A stretch of DNA of 64,000 nucleotides from Smallanthus sonchifolius (taxonomy: Eukaryota; Streptophyta; Magnoliopsida; Asterales; Asteraceae), in assembly GCA_023525975.1 (NCBI GenBank), contig CM042025.1, forward strand, positions 1,689,001 to 1,753,000, given 5' to 3'. The notes under the pieces are model-generated. The model was given only the letters and a program-made list of their open reading frames with translations. It was not told the origin of the DNA and searched no databases. This document shows, one piece after another, positions 10,210 to 21,392 of the stretch (positions within the stretch are counted from its first letter, which is position 1; each line of letters starts with the position of its first letter). A program made the position numbers and the translations under genes.

Positions 10210-12741
10210 TGTGACAACCGTCACCGAACGAGGTTAACACTTACTTTAACATTAATCTTGTTCCTATTTTTATTAATTGAGTCCCTATTTGAGGTTTAAA
10301 TTGAAACCCTAGAATACACTTGCTTATTCTAGAAATTTTTACAAATCCGGAAATCATTGATTTAAAACCGACATTTGTTACACATCGTGTTAACCGACAT
10401 ATAAAAATTATTTTTTTTTAGTTACTTAAAATATCCTAAGGTTCTTTAATTAGAAAATAAAGGTCGTCGATTTATAACACTTGAAACCTAGTCGTTGGAC
10501 CTATTAACCTTTATTTAAAGTTTAATGTTTTGTTTTAAAAAATAATAATAATAATAAATAAATATTAAAAAAATTATAGCTGGCCGAAATTTTTTAGATG
10601 TCATTATCCCCATATTTGTTTTTATTTTTACATTTAATCTCCTAGAGTTCTTCTTTTTAAATTTTAAATTCCTATATTTGAATTTAATTAACAATCCAAC
10701 TTTGTTTACAACTATAACAACCCCCCCCCCCCACTCACGATTCAGCCCTTCATCCTCTATTTTTCCTGGTCGCAAACTTCAAGCATTCAAAAACCAATCT
10801 GAAATCTTTGCATACAAGCAATCTAGAGCGTTTTAGTGCAAACCGGTACGTATTCTTTCAAGTTCCTTCAAGTTTTCTTGTTCTAAACTTCCAAGATCTG
10901 AATTTTTACTACTTTATAATCCATAAATCTTTGAAATCCAGCCACAAGTTTCCATCTTTCGAAGAATCTCGAGTAGCAAAGTCGTTACACGGGTTTAGGT
11001 ATGAAAAATCGATACTTTTCTTTCTTTCTTTCTTGTTTTCCAGAATTTTTACGTGTTCTAAAACCATAAAAGATCCAACCTTCATAGATTTTTACGATAT
11101 ATATCATGTCCTCAATCATCAAGGGTCGTATTCTTGGTTGTTATAATCGAAAAGTTACTAAAAAACTCGTTTTTGACAGCAAGACCGCATGTCTGATTCA
11201 AAACAGCAACTTTTGTTCATCTTTGGAGAGTCATAACCTAACCAAAACTCAACGAAATCAATCGATTCTTGAGTCTAGATTGTAGCTCATGAAGTATAGT
11301 TTCCAGAAAACTAAGTTTCATAATTTTTCGACGAGTTATGTTCAGTCAAAGGTATTTTTTTATAGACAGCTATCAAATCTGTTTTCAAACAACAAACTTG
11401 GTCTGTGTTCGTAAGACCTTATCTCATTCATTACAAGTCCAAATACGTGCGTTCTTTTTCCTGAATTTAAGTTTTTAAGTATATCTTCAAACCCAATTGG
11501 AAAATCTTAATTTGCTTTTGTATCGAGGTCGTACCAAGCAAAAATGTTTTGTCACACGCTGAAATCACTGCAACTACCTTTCTGTGTTCCACGATTTTTC
11601 ATAATTTTTTTACTTTCTGGAAAAATAATACAAAAATATATTTGAAAACTAGAAACGTGAGGCTTGATGCCACCAAGTTTTTAGAATTTAATTCGATCGT
11701 TTGGTCAGTCAATAAAATTCGTAAAATTGTCCTAAATTATGGCTCGTTAAACTGTTTTGCTATGATGAAGTTTCTAACTTTTCTTTTTATCCAAAACAAC
11801 CTCCAATTACCTTTAGAACACCGTGGTTTGTCAATTAATCTATCCTAACGCCATACTTATCAATTATTTATGCTTAGTTCTTATATATAATACCTTGAAT
11901 GTATCTTTCGAGTAGGACATTCCTTGCTTCATATTTGTATTTCCTTGTGTGAAATCTCAAACTACGCTATCAGGTGAGTATATCATTACCCCTTTTTCTA
12001 CTTTTATCGTTTTGGGGTAAAAGCATGTAAATCCATTTCTTATTAAATCTTGTTAAACAAATCATAGATGATAACATTTTCATAACTTGAATGGGTTAAA
12101 CAGTAATTACACGTTCATACATCGCTAGGCCCCTCTCGCTACATCATACATAACCATTAACTTGTTATAAGCCAACGGTAGTACGATAGTGGATCCATAG
12201 GTGTGACATACCCGTTCATCACCCCGAATAGGGTGTTGAATGATCGAAACCCGACATACATCACGATTTGATGGATTCCAAGTCTATTAGAGGACATTCT
12301 CGTCATTAGGTTTGGTCATGGACTCGTGTACTTATGTTTAAAGTTTCATGTTTGATTATATTATCATGGTATCTTATCTTGGTTCGTTATAAAAAAATTA
12401 TGATTGCTCACCAACTTTTTAGTTGACCCATTTTCTACATGTTTTCTGGTGAGGTATTAAGTAGATGATGATCGCTCACGTAGGACGCTTTGGACCTAGC
12501 TTAAATAAAATTTGGCAAACTCTATGTTTATCTTGGATGTTTATTATGTCTTTGTTTGAATTAGATTATTAAATATTTCAACTTTAATAGAGTGTCTTTA
12601 TTACTTGTGTTCATAGTCAACCTCTATATATGATTTCAATCCTATTTAATAGCGTAACTCCCTCATGCTTTTAAACGTACACCCTATATATGATTTCAAT
12701 TCGTTACGCCCTCGTGTTTCCGCCTTAGCAAGGGTGTGACA
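10210..12741 (+). mobile_element. Solo LTR (2.5 kb, Ty3/gypsy type) in the copia integrase
   Basis: The element starts TGTGACAACCG and ends GGGTGTGACA. It is flanked by the perfect 5-bp duplication CGTTG (10205-10209 and 12742-12746). No internal region is present, so it is a solo LTR left by recombination. The segment CTCACCAACTTTTTAGTTGAC near 12407, followed by a GGACCTAG stretch, is shared with the U5 of the LTRs at 53119 and 59393. That places it in a related chromovirus family and sets its orientation as plus. Removing it restores the integrase reading R-C-D-N-G-G-E-F across the joint. Confidence 0.88.
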
Positions 12742-12746
12742 CGTTG

Positions 12747-12757
12747 TCACATCGAAA
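12747..12757 (-). pseudogene. Few-codon continuation of the copia integrase beyond the solo LTR
   Basis: After the right CGTTG duplication, TCACATCGAAAC reads on the minus strand as F-R-C-D leading into the integrase DNGGEF motif. The homology stops at about 12757 and unrelated repeat sequence begins. Confidence 0.6.
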
Positions 12758-12784
12758 CCTCTATATATGATTTCAACTTTAATA

Positions 12785-13395
12785 GGAATTAGGACAAGAA
12801 TGGGATAAAAGCATGAGGGAGTCACGCTATTAAATAAATGTTAAGAAACGCTTAATCTTATGCAAAGGAGTACTCATGAGATGTTAGAGGGGTGGTGGAT
12901 ACGCCGCTGGTATTTCCTATATATAAACCCATTTAACATAACATGACGAAACCTTTGTAAGGGATTAGAGCAAGAGTTAAGATAAAAGTATAAAGAGATC
13001 ATGCTACTAAATGAGAATTAGACGAGAATGTTTAATTCTAAGTAAAGAAGTATTCATGGAACGTTAAAGGGGTGGTAGATACACCGCTGGTACTTCCTAT
13101 ATATAAACCTCTTTAACGTAACATAGAAAAACCTTTATAAGGAATTAGAGCAGGGATAAATATGAAAGTATGACAAAAGATCATGCTACATGTGCAAATA
13201 TGCAATGTGTGTTAAACGTGAATATGTGAATGCATGATAGATGATCATGACATATGTGTAAATATAAATGTATGATGGAAACGAGTCTAAGTCTTAAAAT
13301 GGAATAACGGAGTACTCACGAAATGTTAAAGGTATGGTGGATACGCTGCTGGTACTTCCTATATATAAGCCTCTTTAATGCGTCGTGGGGAAACC
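12785..13395. repeat. Three tandem units (about 178, 180 and 255 bp), each with a conserved stem-loop
   Basis: Unit starts are near 12785, 12961 and 13141. Each holds a hairpin with inner arms ATGTTA/TAACAT (12881-12886, 12934-12939), ACGTTAAAG/CTTTAACGT (13061-13069, 13111-13119) and ATGTTAAAG/CTTTAATG (13323-13331, 13373-13380). The apical core contains CCGCTGGTAYTTCCTATATA, changed to TGCTGG in the third copy. Copy 1 has further outer pairing CAAAGG/CCTTTG (12863, 12952). The same type of hairpin recurs at 55758-56121. No gene is present; this looks like a non-coding part of an LTR retroelement. Confidence 0.7.
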
Positions 13396-14060
13396 GTTAC
13401 AAAGTTTTAAGGTGAGGATTGGTTGGGAATAAATTGGGAGGCTGTGAGTATATGATACTCAGGATCCCAATGAAAAGAGATGTCCAGCCTACGGGGTGGA
13501 TCTCTAGAATAAATGGAAAAAGGTGCCGAGTCTACGAGACGGAAGGGCCTTAAATATGAGAATGGAAAGGTGCCCGGTCTATAGGCGGAAGGACCCGGTA
13601 GAGGTGCCTAGTCTATAAGACGGAAGGACCTAAAATGAATGATAATAAAATATACGAATGACGTGACCGGAGGTACGTCCGGAGATGGTCACCGGGGCGC
13701 TGAGAGCCCGGGAAACTTGAACAATAATAAGAATCTAAAGGGTTCATAATAAAATGAACGATGCAGTGTACTTATTTAGCGTAAGCTAATCCAGAAACGT
13801 TTTCCAGACACTGTAGGTTAAGAGCATGTGGAATGAGGCTTCCTAAGGACGTGGCTAATCGGAGTTGAAGAATCCCTATGTTACATGATGTAATATTTTA
13901 TGTAAACACAATATTATAATAAAATATACCTTTGTCATTATAGTGACAAGGTTTTGAAAAATCGGGAACCGTTTTCCGCTATAAAACTTTGATAAATTAG
14001 TATAGTAAAAGTAGGGTGTTTCACTTTTGGTTTGTCCTTGTTGCAGTTATTTTCTCATGT
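13396..14060. other. Non-coding retroelement relic with short tandem motifs
   Basis: 13480-13640 repeats a motif of the form GGTGCC..GTCTA..GACGGAAGG three to four times, each a small potential hairpin. No open frame of note is present. I infer the non-coding part of an LTR retrotransposon continuing from the hairpin array. Confidence 0.4.
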
Positions 14061-14249
14061 AAGCTATTTATAGCTACGCTCTGATTGAATAAAAGATCCA
14101 GAAATTTGAATGATCCATAATATCTGATATTACCTTACAGTTCCTTCGAACGAGAAGGTACCAACGGGGAAGAAGGTGCTTCTAGGGAAGGAGGTACCTC
14201 CGAGGAAGAAGGTATATGCGATGAGACCACGTTTGTTGACTCTTCTTCA

Positions 14250-14770
14250 CTCCTTATTTTACTCATGTCTTCGATAATGGTGGTTTTGTTCTGATAGGCA
14301 AGATAACTATTCGCTTCCCTTTCTAGGTGAAGATATACATATTTTGCTTCCTTCTATGTGTTGCATTAGCGTCATGTTTTCAAGATATGCCGAACACGAC
14401 ATGAGAAGCATCCATATCAACCACATCAGAGGTGACTTCTTGATTATAGATTTTCCGATAGAAAGCATATAAATCTCAATCTCTTTGGTAGCAAGTTCTC
14501 CATTGCTCCAACTAAAATGATAAGGCTTTAGGTGGGGTTCCCTTGGAAGCTTCAACTCGTTGCAAGGGTCTTTGATACCAGCTTCTCACAACTGTCACTG
14601 TCAATGATTAATAAACACACCTCTTTGTTGATGTAACATTTGGAATTAAAGATCATGTCCGTATGCAAATTAGCCTCTTTAACCTCAGCCTCCTCATTCA
14701 TACCGCCATTAGAAAAGTCTTTGTCAAGAACGACAAGTCGTCGGTTAGCAAGGGATTAATTGTTCCTACT
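14250..14770 (-). pseudogene. Ty3/gypsy polyprotein remnant: gag end and retropepsin
   Basis: Read on the minus strand with frame changes, the segment shows NRRLVVLD (after the gag zinc knuckle in such proteins), then EANLHTDMIF and CLLIIDSDSCE. The last is the retropepsin active-site region, normally IIDSGSCEN; here the G is D. PYHFSWSNGE and, in another frame, VDMDASHVVFG follow. This order matches the gag-protease junction of plant Ty3/gypsy polyproteins. Frameshifts and a stop exclude function. Neither reverse transcriptase nor integrase is present. Confidence 0.75.
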
Positions 14771-14989
14771 AACACCAATGGCGTCATTATTGGGTGACAA
14801 TAAGTGGCTTTGGAGTGCAAGATTAGACAAACCCCAACGTTCGAATTGGAGAACAAAACGTGGCTTGGATTGCCACGGTCGATGGCCGATCGACCATGAC
14901 TAGTGGCTGTCCCTGGCACTTTTTGTCTCGAGTGTTTGCCTTAATATTGAGGCTCTTGTCCAACATTTGCACTCACCCCTTTTGCTCTA

Positions 14990-15720
14990 ACACTTTCAAA
15001 TACATATCTAATATATTTATCTAGTCTTTCATTATTATATTCTAATATATTATAAGAGAGATCAAGATTAAAGAGAAAAATAGAAGAAGTTGTGCTTCAA
15101 CTTAAATCATTATTGTTATTCTTGTGCTTATAATTTGTGTGGCAGTGTGTTACCACTTTGTTAAGAGAATTATTTGTAAATGGCACTCAGTATACTTGTG
15201 TATGTGAGATAATTATCTTCACTATCTTGAAATAGTGAATGATTGGGTTGAGAAATACTATCTTGATATAATGTTGAGTTTAAGTTGAGAGGATAGACAC
15301 TATCTTGATATAGTGTGATTGTTTGTGAGGTGAAATACTATCTTGATATAGCGTTAATGTGTGAAAGATTGTAAAGACTATTATCTTAATATAGTTAGTC
15401 GAAGAAGGTGATCATTAACTTTGATTAGTGAAACGCTTGGTGTATTGTTGATCTCTTCCGTTCAAGAGAAACGTTTTTTAGCGGAGCAACTCTCGATTAG
15501 TGAATCGGGGAGTGGACGTAGAGTGGATTAGTTAGCATCTATTTGAACCTCTATAAATTTTGTTTTGTCTCTCTAACCCTTAAACTCAAACATCATTGTT
15601 TGTTTAAGGTGTTAAAGTTTTAACAACTGTTAATCCATACAAGTTAATTTTTAATCAACTAAATTTTTAAGAAAACTTATTCACCCCCCTCCCCCCACTC
15701 TAGTTTTCTACATAATTTAT
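14990..15720. mobile_element. Probable LTR fragment with palindromic TATCTTGATATAGT repeats
   Basis: Five copies of an imperfect palindrome of the type ACTATCTTGATATAGTG occur at about 15218, 15262, 15299, 15343 and 15379. The right end, CTTATTCACCCCCCTCC...CTAGTTTTCTACA, resembles the 3' edge of many plant copia LTRs. The opposite LTR end and a primer-binding site are not visible, so the assignment is an inference. Confidence 0.4.
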
Positions 15721-15771
15721 AAATTATGTGATTAGTTTTCGTATAACTATGTAGTTTTCTTATGATCTCTC

Positions 15772-15774
<3 letters not shown>

Positions 15775-15808
<34 letters not shown>
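15775..15808. repeat. (TA)n microsatellite
   Basis: This is an uninterrupted TA dinucleotide run of about 34 bp. Confidence 0.95.
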
Positions 15809-15810
<2 letters not shown>

Positions 15811-15987
15811 TTCGTCTAAAGTGCTAAACATCTTAACTCGAAGTCACTCAGAAAAAGTTACAAAACATAAGATATGAAATTTTAATAGAATCACAAAAGG
15901 GTTATTAGTTATTATTAACATTCGTGACAATCATAAAAGACAATAAATAAAAAAACATCGACGATACTTCTTTGAACATTTAAGTGA

Positions 15988-16163
15988 GGGAAAAATACCA
16001 AATTGGATATTAGCCGGCTAAAAAAAAAATACCAAAATGGACATTTAGCCGGAACTACGCTGGCTAAGCCTTTGGTTTTTGCCGGCTAAGCCTTTGAAAT
16101 TCGCCGGCTTAGCCGGCGCCTTTTTTAGTTAGCCGGCTAAATGTCCATTTTGATATTTTTCCC
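15988..16163. mobile_element. Mutator-type MITE, 176 bp, 9-bp target duplication
   Basis: Perfect 9-bp direct repeats TTTAAGTGA at 15979-15987 and 16164-16172 flank terminal inverted repeats beginning GGGAAAAATACCAAATTGG (left) and GGGAAAAATATCAAAATGG (right, reverse complement). The middle is rich in GCCGGCTAA palindromes. The 9-bp duplication points to Mutator-like mobilisation. Confidence 0.88.
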
Positions 16164-16309
16164 TTTAAGTGATCATACAAGTATCGAGTTTCGATAAGAT
16201 TAAAAATTTAAAAGATGAAAAATATTAGATAATACACAAAGTCATGTGAATCTCAAAATTGATCGCTGACTTAAAAAATATTGAAGTACCCTAATTCACT
16301 CACAAAAAC

Positions 16310-16815
16310 AGAAAAATTACATCAAAATAAATTTATATCAATTGGTCCAGCTAATGGACTTCAATTTGGATCTATTTACAATCCATAAAAAACCTAAAAT
16401 CTTGATATTTTGGATGATGTCTTCAATCTTAGCCGCTTTCTTGGAAAATCTTTTCTCGTTCCTACCTTTCCAAAGACATCAACAAGTCACCATAATTATA
16501 CCATGAAGCACCTCTTTACTAACCTCTTTCAATCGCATAAAAAAATGAAGATCCAATAAATCTCTAACTGAAAAAGCGAAAATCGGAAGAACGTGGCACC
16601 ACACCCCGATATGCTGCCACATTGTCGATGCAATTCTACACGAAATCAAAAGATGGTCGATGGATTCCTCCTCAGCCTCACATAGAGCACACATTCGGCT
16701 ATCGGTGTGGATATTTCTTTTAGCCAACACTAAAAGGGTATAAATACGATCGAATTCCGCCCTCCAAACAAAAATATTACATTTAAGAAGAACCCATTTG
16801 CACCATTCACTAATA
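16310..16815 (-). pseudogene. LINE 3' end with reverse-transcriptase zinc-binding domain
   Basis: The minus strand reads KCNIFVWRAEFDRIYTL, then LAKRNIHTDSRMCALCEAEEE and DHLLISC. This is the zf-RVT domain at the C-terminus of plant LINE ORF2 proteins, with its C-x2-C and H-x4-C ligands preserved. Downstream sequence runs to about 16310 like a LINE 3' tail. The upstream endonuclease and RT are missing, as in a typical 5'-truncated LINE. Confidence 0.8.
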
Positions 16816-17068
16816 CCCTAAGTCACTAATAATAAACTATCCGGTTAGTCGTTTTCAATCAGAAGCCCGGATAAAAAGAGAAAAGTTGTTACGACATGAT
16901 TATTTTCTTTTTTTGAAAAAGGGTCATGCTATTAAATTTTCACTTTAGGCCTCAAAACAGATGAATGACACCTAGTGGCTCAATGTCTTAAATCATCACG
17001 CACGAAATCTAATTTATTCATGTCACCACCAAATGGTTACTATATCAATTGATTTGAGAAAACACTAA

Positions 17069-17372
17069 GACTATGTGTAATGGTAGGGTGAAGGTGGTGG
17101 ATTTTCGATGCCACATAGGCTCCACGTAGACCAGGGCTTCCCTCACCTTCACCCTCACCCTCACCCAAGTGTGTAATGGTGTGGGGTGAGAGCCTAATGT
17201 GAGACCCACAAAAATCACCAACTTTTGGTCTCTCCCCCATTCTCACGCCCGTTACCACCATCACCTTGCCCCTCTCACCCCCACACTCACCCCCACCCGG
17301 CGCGGTGTTTTACGCTCGTGGTGGATGAGGTGGCACCACGCCCAGGCACTCACGGTAGGACTACGTTTAGTC
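17069..17372. mobile_element. Possible PIF/Harbinger-like MITE rich in CACCCTCAC repeats
   Basis: TAA trinucleotides flank the segment on both sides. The left end GACTATGTGTAATGG resembles the reverse complement of the right end of the element at 24584-24831 (GACCATGTGTAATGG). Inside are CT-rich CACCCTCACC repeats. Its own ends match poorly, so this stays tentative. Confidence 0.4.
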
Positions 17373-17689
17373 TAACAAGTTTAAGGCTACCGTATTATAA
17401 ATATTTGTCTCAAATGTTATGTGAAACTTTAAAGAGCCAAAGTTGAAACAAATGGATGTTTACTAAAAAAAACATGGAGTGTGAGCCTATAGAATAACAT
17501 ACAATACGCCAAGTCCAAATCTTGGTGCTATTATCTCGCCCAAGACTTCGTGAAACAAAAACAAAAAATAAAGTTGGAATATAATTTTTTTTCCCTAAAC
17601 TTATGATCAAGTTACATATTCATCCCTAATAAATAAAAACATCTATTTAGTCTCCATGTTTGTTATGTTGTGCTAACTAAACTCTTTCA

Positions 17690-17798
17690 CACCAAAGGGC
17701 ATTTAGCCGGTGGAATCTTAATGTGTTAAATGGTACCCCACCCTTAGAGGTCGAGAGTTTGAGTATCGATGAGGACTATGGAGTAGAATTAGAAGTAT
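17690..17798 (+). mobile_element. Short SINE-like insertion with 10-bp direct repeats
   Basis: Repeats AACTCTTTCA at 17680-17689 and 17799-17808 flank 109 bp. The insert carries an A-box-like TTTAGCCGGTGGAATC and a B-box-like AGAGTTTGAGTATC about 45 nt apart. No clear poly(A) tail is seen. Confidence 0.55.
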
Positions 17799-18447
17799 AA
17801 CTCTTTCATCATGATTTTACTTTTACTTCAGCTTGTTGAGCTTATACCAAAGAATTGATAGTTTTGAGGTGGCACGATCGCATGTCGGACCCACGAATTT
17901 TTTTTTACCGAGATCACTTTTGAATATGTGGTGAATACATGTCACTCTTCGTATATTACGTATAAAAATGAGTATTTGATACTAGATCACATTAAAAAAA
18001 TGTTTGAGGTCACTTAACTCCGATATCTAACATTTAGGTCTGCCCATACAAGAGTTGTAGTATCATAATCGTTTTGATAAAAAAATGGTTGAAGATGAGG
18101 ACACGTAAATCGTAAGGGTTAAGGGAATGATATTTAGCCTTAAGTTATAACTTTCTTTAAAAAAAAGACACGTGAAAAGCACACCTCTCTCATCCAAGTC
18201 TAATTTAGACAGAAATTCTAAGAAGGAACTAATTGTACACAAAATAACATTTTTATACACAAGGGACTATTTGAAACCAAACCATAAGTTGAAGGACTAC
18301 TTATGTAACTATCACCAATTAAAACAAAATTTTCTGTTATTCTTCGTCCCCAAATTCCAATCATCCCAATCTTAACCACCTGTGATTTGTTCATATTAAT
18401 CACTGTGTCCTGTTTTTGTTGTTGTTTTCAATTTTGAAATTGGAATC

Positions 18448-21392
18448 ATGAATGATGCAGATGTATCTAAACAAATACAACAAATGGTTGCATTCATTCG
18501 GCAAGAAGCCGAAGAGAAAGCCAACGAGATCTCTGTTTCTGCAGAAGAGGTTCTTCTATTTGCTAATTTAATGTCTTTTTCGTTTACACTTTGCAAATTA
18601 TAATAATGTGATTGTTCTAATGTTTGTTATATTTTCCCCACATGTTCATCGTTTAAAACCTAATAAAATTGTAAAAAAAAATGTATGTTAATGGTGTTCA
18701 TGTTTGACGATTCTCAAATTGTCATTTCTATAGACCAGTGGCGGACCCAGAAATTTTTTTCATGAGGGTCGGAAATTTTTGGGGTCGGTTTATATAACAT
18801 TAAAAAAATTGCATGGGGGCTATTGCAAAATTTTATAGGGGTGATCAGAAGTTTAACGTGTATATAACACTAATTTTTTTTATGAAGGGCGGCTGCCCCA
18901 TAAACAATTGATCATGATTTGAGTCCAACATGATTCACCTCATTATGCAATTAATGGTGTGGCTAGATGATCTATTTTTTTTTAAATCAATAGTATGTTA
19001 GAGAACCGTATTAACAGTTTTATTATTTTTTTATATATATGCACGTATATTTCAATATGTTTTAGATTTTCAAACAAAAATATGGAATTAATAGTCTTTT
19101 ATCTAAATGCATATATACATATATAGTTATATACATGATCATGAGAAAGTTGATTAAATTCCAAGTTTTATACAGGATCACATTTTTTTAAAAATATGGA
19201 ATTTAGCCAATGTAGGAATAGCTCACTTTGTAGAGGCTCTTGCCTCTTAAATGGGAGGTCGTGACTTCAAACTCAGGCATGAAGTAAATTATTTGGTGTA
19301 ATTTAGGAGTAGAAGTAGGGTAGATTTGCCGTTAAAAAAAAGTTATATACATACGTGTATGCATGCACGTACATTTATACCTTTTTAAAAGAAATGCAGA
19401 AGAGAGAAGATAAAATCAAAAAAAGAGTAGTGAGAGATAAATAAACCATTATTTTTCAATTTTACCATTTTTCTTGAAAGGATATGGATATGTCTTATAC
19501 GGTTCTCGTTGTTCTCCACATATTATTGATTCTAAAAAGAATACGTGTCCGTATAAAACTTTGAATTTAATCATTTTTATCATGATCATGTTTAAAAAAT
19601 GTGCGTATACGTAAGATTTCCTCATGTTTGTGATGATTTTTGCCACAAATTCTTATTAGGCATGTTTTGTATTATTTATAGGAATTCAACATTCAGAAAA
19701 TGCAAATAGTTGAGACCGATAAGAAGAAAGTCAGACAGGAATTCGAGCGCAAGACAAAGCAAGTGGAGGTCAAAAAGAAAATGTAAGTTATATAGAATGA
19801 ATATGGGTCGGATAATGGGTCAAATATGTCTAGAAGTTTTACATAAAGACCGTATGATACACGTCTTTTAAAATTACTATAAAGTTGCGATTTTGATACG
19901 CATAAGCTTTACATAAAGAGGGTTTATGAAGTTTTGTATTCTGATCGCGGGTTATATTCGTTATAAAGAATAAATGTGGTAGTAATGAGTATGATTAAGC
20001 ATGGCAAAACTGTCAGGTCGGATAACAGGTCAAAAGATGTTCAAAGATTTTACATAAAGACCGTATGATACAAATCTTTTAAGATTGCTAAAAAGTTGCG
20101 ATTTTGATACGAATAAGCTTTTACATAAAGACTGTTTATGAAGTTTTTGTATTCTGATCACGGGTTATGTTCGTTATAGTGAATACTCGATGCAGTTGAA
20201 TGCATCTCGGATCAAAGTTCTTCAAGCACAAGATGATCTGATAACTGGCATGAAAGATTCTGCTGGCAAGGAGCTTTTAAATGTTTCTCACAACAAAAAA
20301 ACATACAAAAAGCTTATTCAAAGCTTGATTGTCCAGGTTTATGCCATTAATTTAAATCTTTTAATTACTTTTTTCTTGATGATTAAATAAGATTAGTAGT
20401 TAATGATTCAATTATGTAATTAGTTGAAACTCTTTGAACTTGTAGAGTCTAGTAAGGCTACGCGAGCCTGCTGTGTTGTTGCGGTGTAGAGAGGTTGATT
20501 TGTCTCTTGTTGAATCCGCTATAGAAGATTCTAAAAAAGAATACGTTTCGAAAGCGAAAGTACAAGCACCACGAATTGATGTAGACAAAACTGTATTTCT
20601 CCCACCACCTCCGACCAATGCAGACCCTCATCGTCCTTCGTGGTAATTCTTGACTTTTTCAATGAATTTTTTAATGCGTATCATAAAAAACTTTACAGAA
20701 AAGTGTTAGTTTTTTTGAACGGCCAACGAATACTATAAGCCCGGTCACCCGGGTAAACCCAATGGCGAAAGGCCACCCATGCCCGCAAACGTAGACAGCG
20801 CTGGTGACCTGGGCCCGCCCATCTTTTCAGGGAAAACCCACTACCTAAAGGCCTACTGTGAAAAAACTCTGGCCCACTTGAGCATATTGCACCAAGTGAG
20901 ACTCGAACCCATGACCTCCATATTGGAAAGCCATGGGTGTGCCTCCTCTTAAACCAGTTGTTCTGGGGCTCATTGCCTACAGAAAAGTGTTAGTACAAGC
21001 TGCATTTTACATGATCTCATTGGTTAGTAGGATACTGATGGGCCTGTGAGTTTTCTAATAACGGATTCTCACTCTTATCACAAAAATGTACATAAGTTTC
21101 AGTTTTGTTTTTAACTGTCTAACTTATGTTAATTCGTTAAAAAATTTTGAAAGCTCTGGAGGGGTTGTATTAGCTTCTGTAGACGGAAAGATTGTTTTTG
21201 AGAACACCCTTGATGCCCGACTCGATGTTACATTCCGCAAGAAGCTTCCCGAGGTATGCATTCGAGGTTTAAAATTGATTATAATTTTTATAAAATTTTA
21301 ATTTTATTATACTAAAATTATAAACAAAATTATTATTATTTTTTATGTTCTTTATTATTATGCAGATTCGCAAGACCCTTTTTAAGGAGTAA
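18448..21392 (+). CDS. VHA-E: V-type proton ATPase subunit E
   Basis: Six exons join in frame: 18448-18549, 19682-19782, 20180-20336, 20446-20642, 21154-21253 and 21366-21392. All have GT-AG borders and together give 227 residues, the usual size for plant subunit E. The start MNDADVSKQIQQM and the segments QEAEEKANEISVSAEEEF, YSMQLNASRIKVLQAQDD, LREPAVLLRCR, PHRPSCSGGVVLASVDGKIV and LDVTFRKKLPEIRKTLF match the family closely. Subunit E forms the peripheral stalk of the V1 sector with subunit G. It tethers the ATP-hydrolysing head to the membrane sector on the vacuole and endomembranes. The N-terminal half is charged and helical and the C-terminal half globular, as expected. The 21154 acceptor has a weak pyrimidine tract. 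Introns contain a transposon fragment (intron 1), a 210-bp tandem duplication (intron 2) and a SINE (intron 4). A partial copy of exons 5-6 lies at 23880-24265. Confidence 0.93.
18736..18905. mobile_element. hAT-type MITE fragment (CAGTGGCGGACCCAG end)
   Basis: In intron 1 of the V-ATPase gene, CAGTGGCGGACCCAGAAAT opens a segment whose other end is not recognisable. The inverted end TCTGGGTCCGCCACTG occurs at 60579-60594. A complete relative with an 8-bp duplication is at 41859-42021. Confidence 0.6.
19212..19350 (+). mobile_element. SINE-like remnant in V-ATPase intron 1
   Basis: TAGCTCACTTTGTAGAGGCT (A-box-like) is followed by GGTCGTGACTTCAAACTC (decayed B box) and, further on, a GTTAAAAAAAAG tail. 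I found no target duplication. Confidence 0.45.
19807..20180. repeat. 210-bp tandem duplication in V-ATPase intron 2
   Basis: The stretch from GTCGGATAATGGGTCAAA (19807) recurs from 20017 with few changes. Shared landmarks are ACATAAAGACCGTATGATAC and GGGTTATRTTCGTTATA. The right copy ends in the functional acceptor TTCGTTATAG|T at 20179/20180. The left copy has TTCGTTATAAAG instead. Confidence 0.75.
20711..20978 (-). mobile_element. SINE with 16-bp target duplication in V-ATPase intron 4
   Basis: ACAGAAAAGTGTTAGT at 20695-20710 and 20979-20994 flanks 268 bp. On the minus strand a B box GGGTTCGAGTCTC follows an A-box-like CTGGTTTAAGAGG. The element ends in an A-rich tail at the 20711 side. 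The perfect long duplication suggests a fairly recent insertion. Confidence 0.88.

Noticed and set aside
10205..10217. Apparent loss of an integrase catalytic Asp (reads S-H-N-G-G)
   Set aside because: The His codon is made by the solo LTR junction; removing the insertion restores Asp.
12863..13390. A hammerhead-type ribozyme (retrozyme) explaining the hairpins
   Set aside because: The hammerhead core CTGATGA and the GAAA partner are absent.
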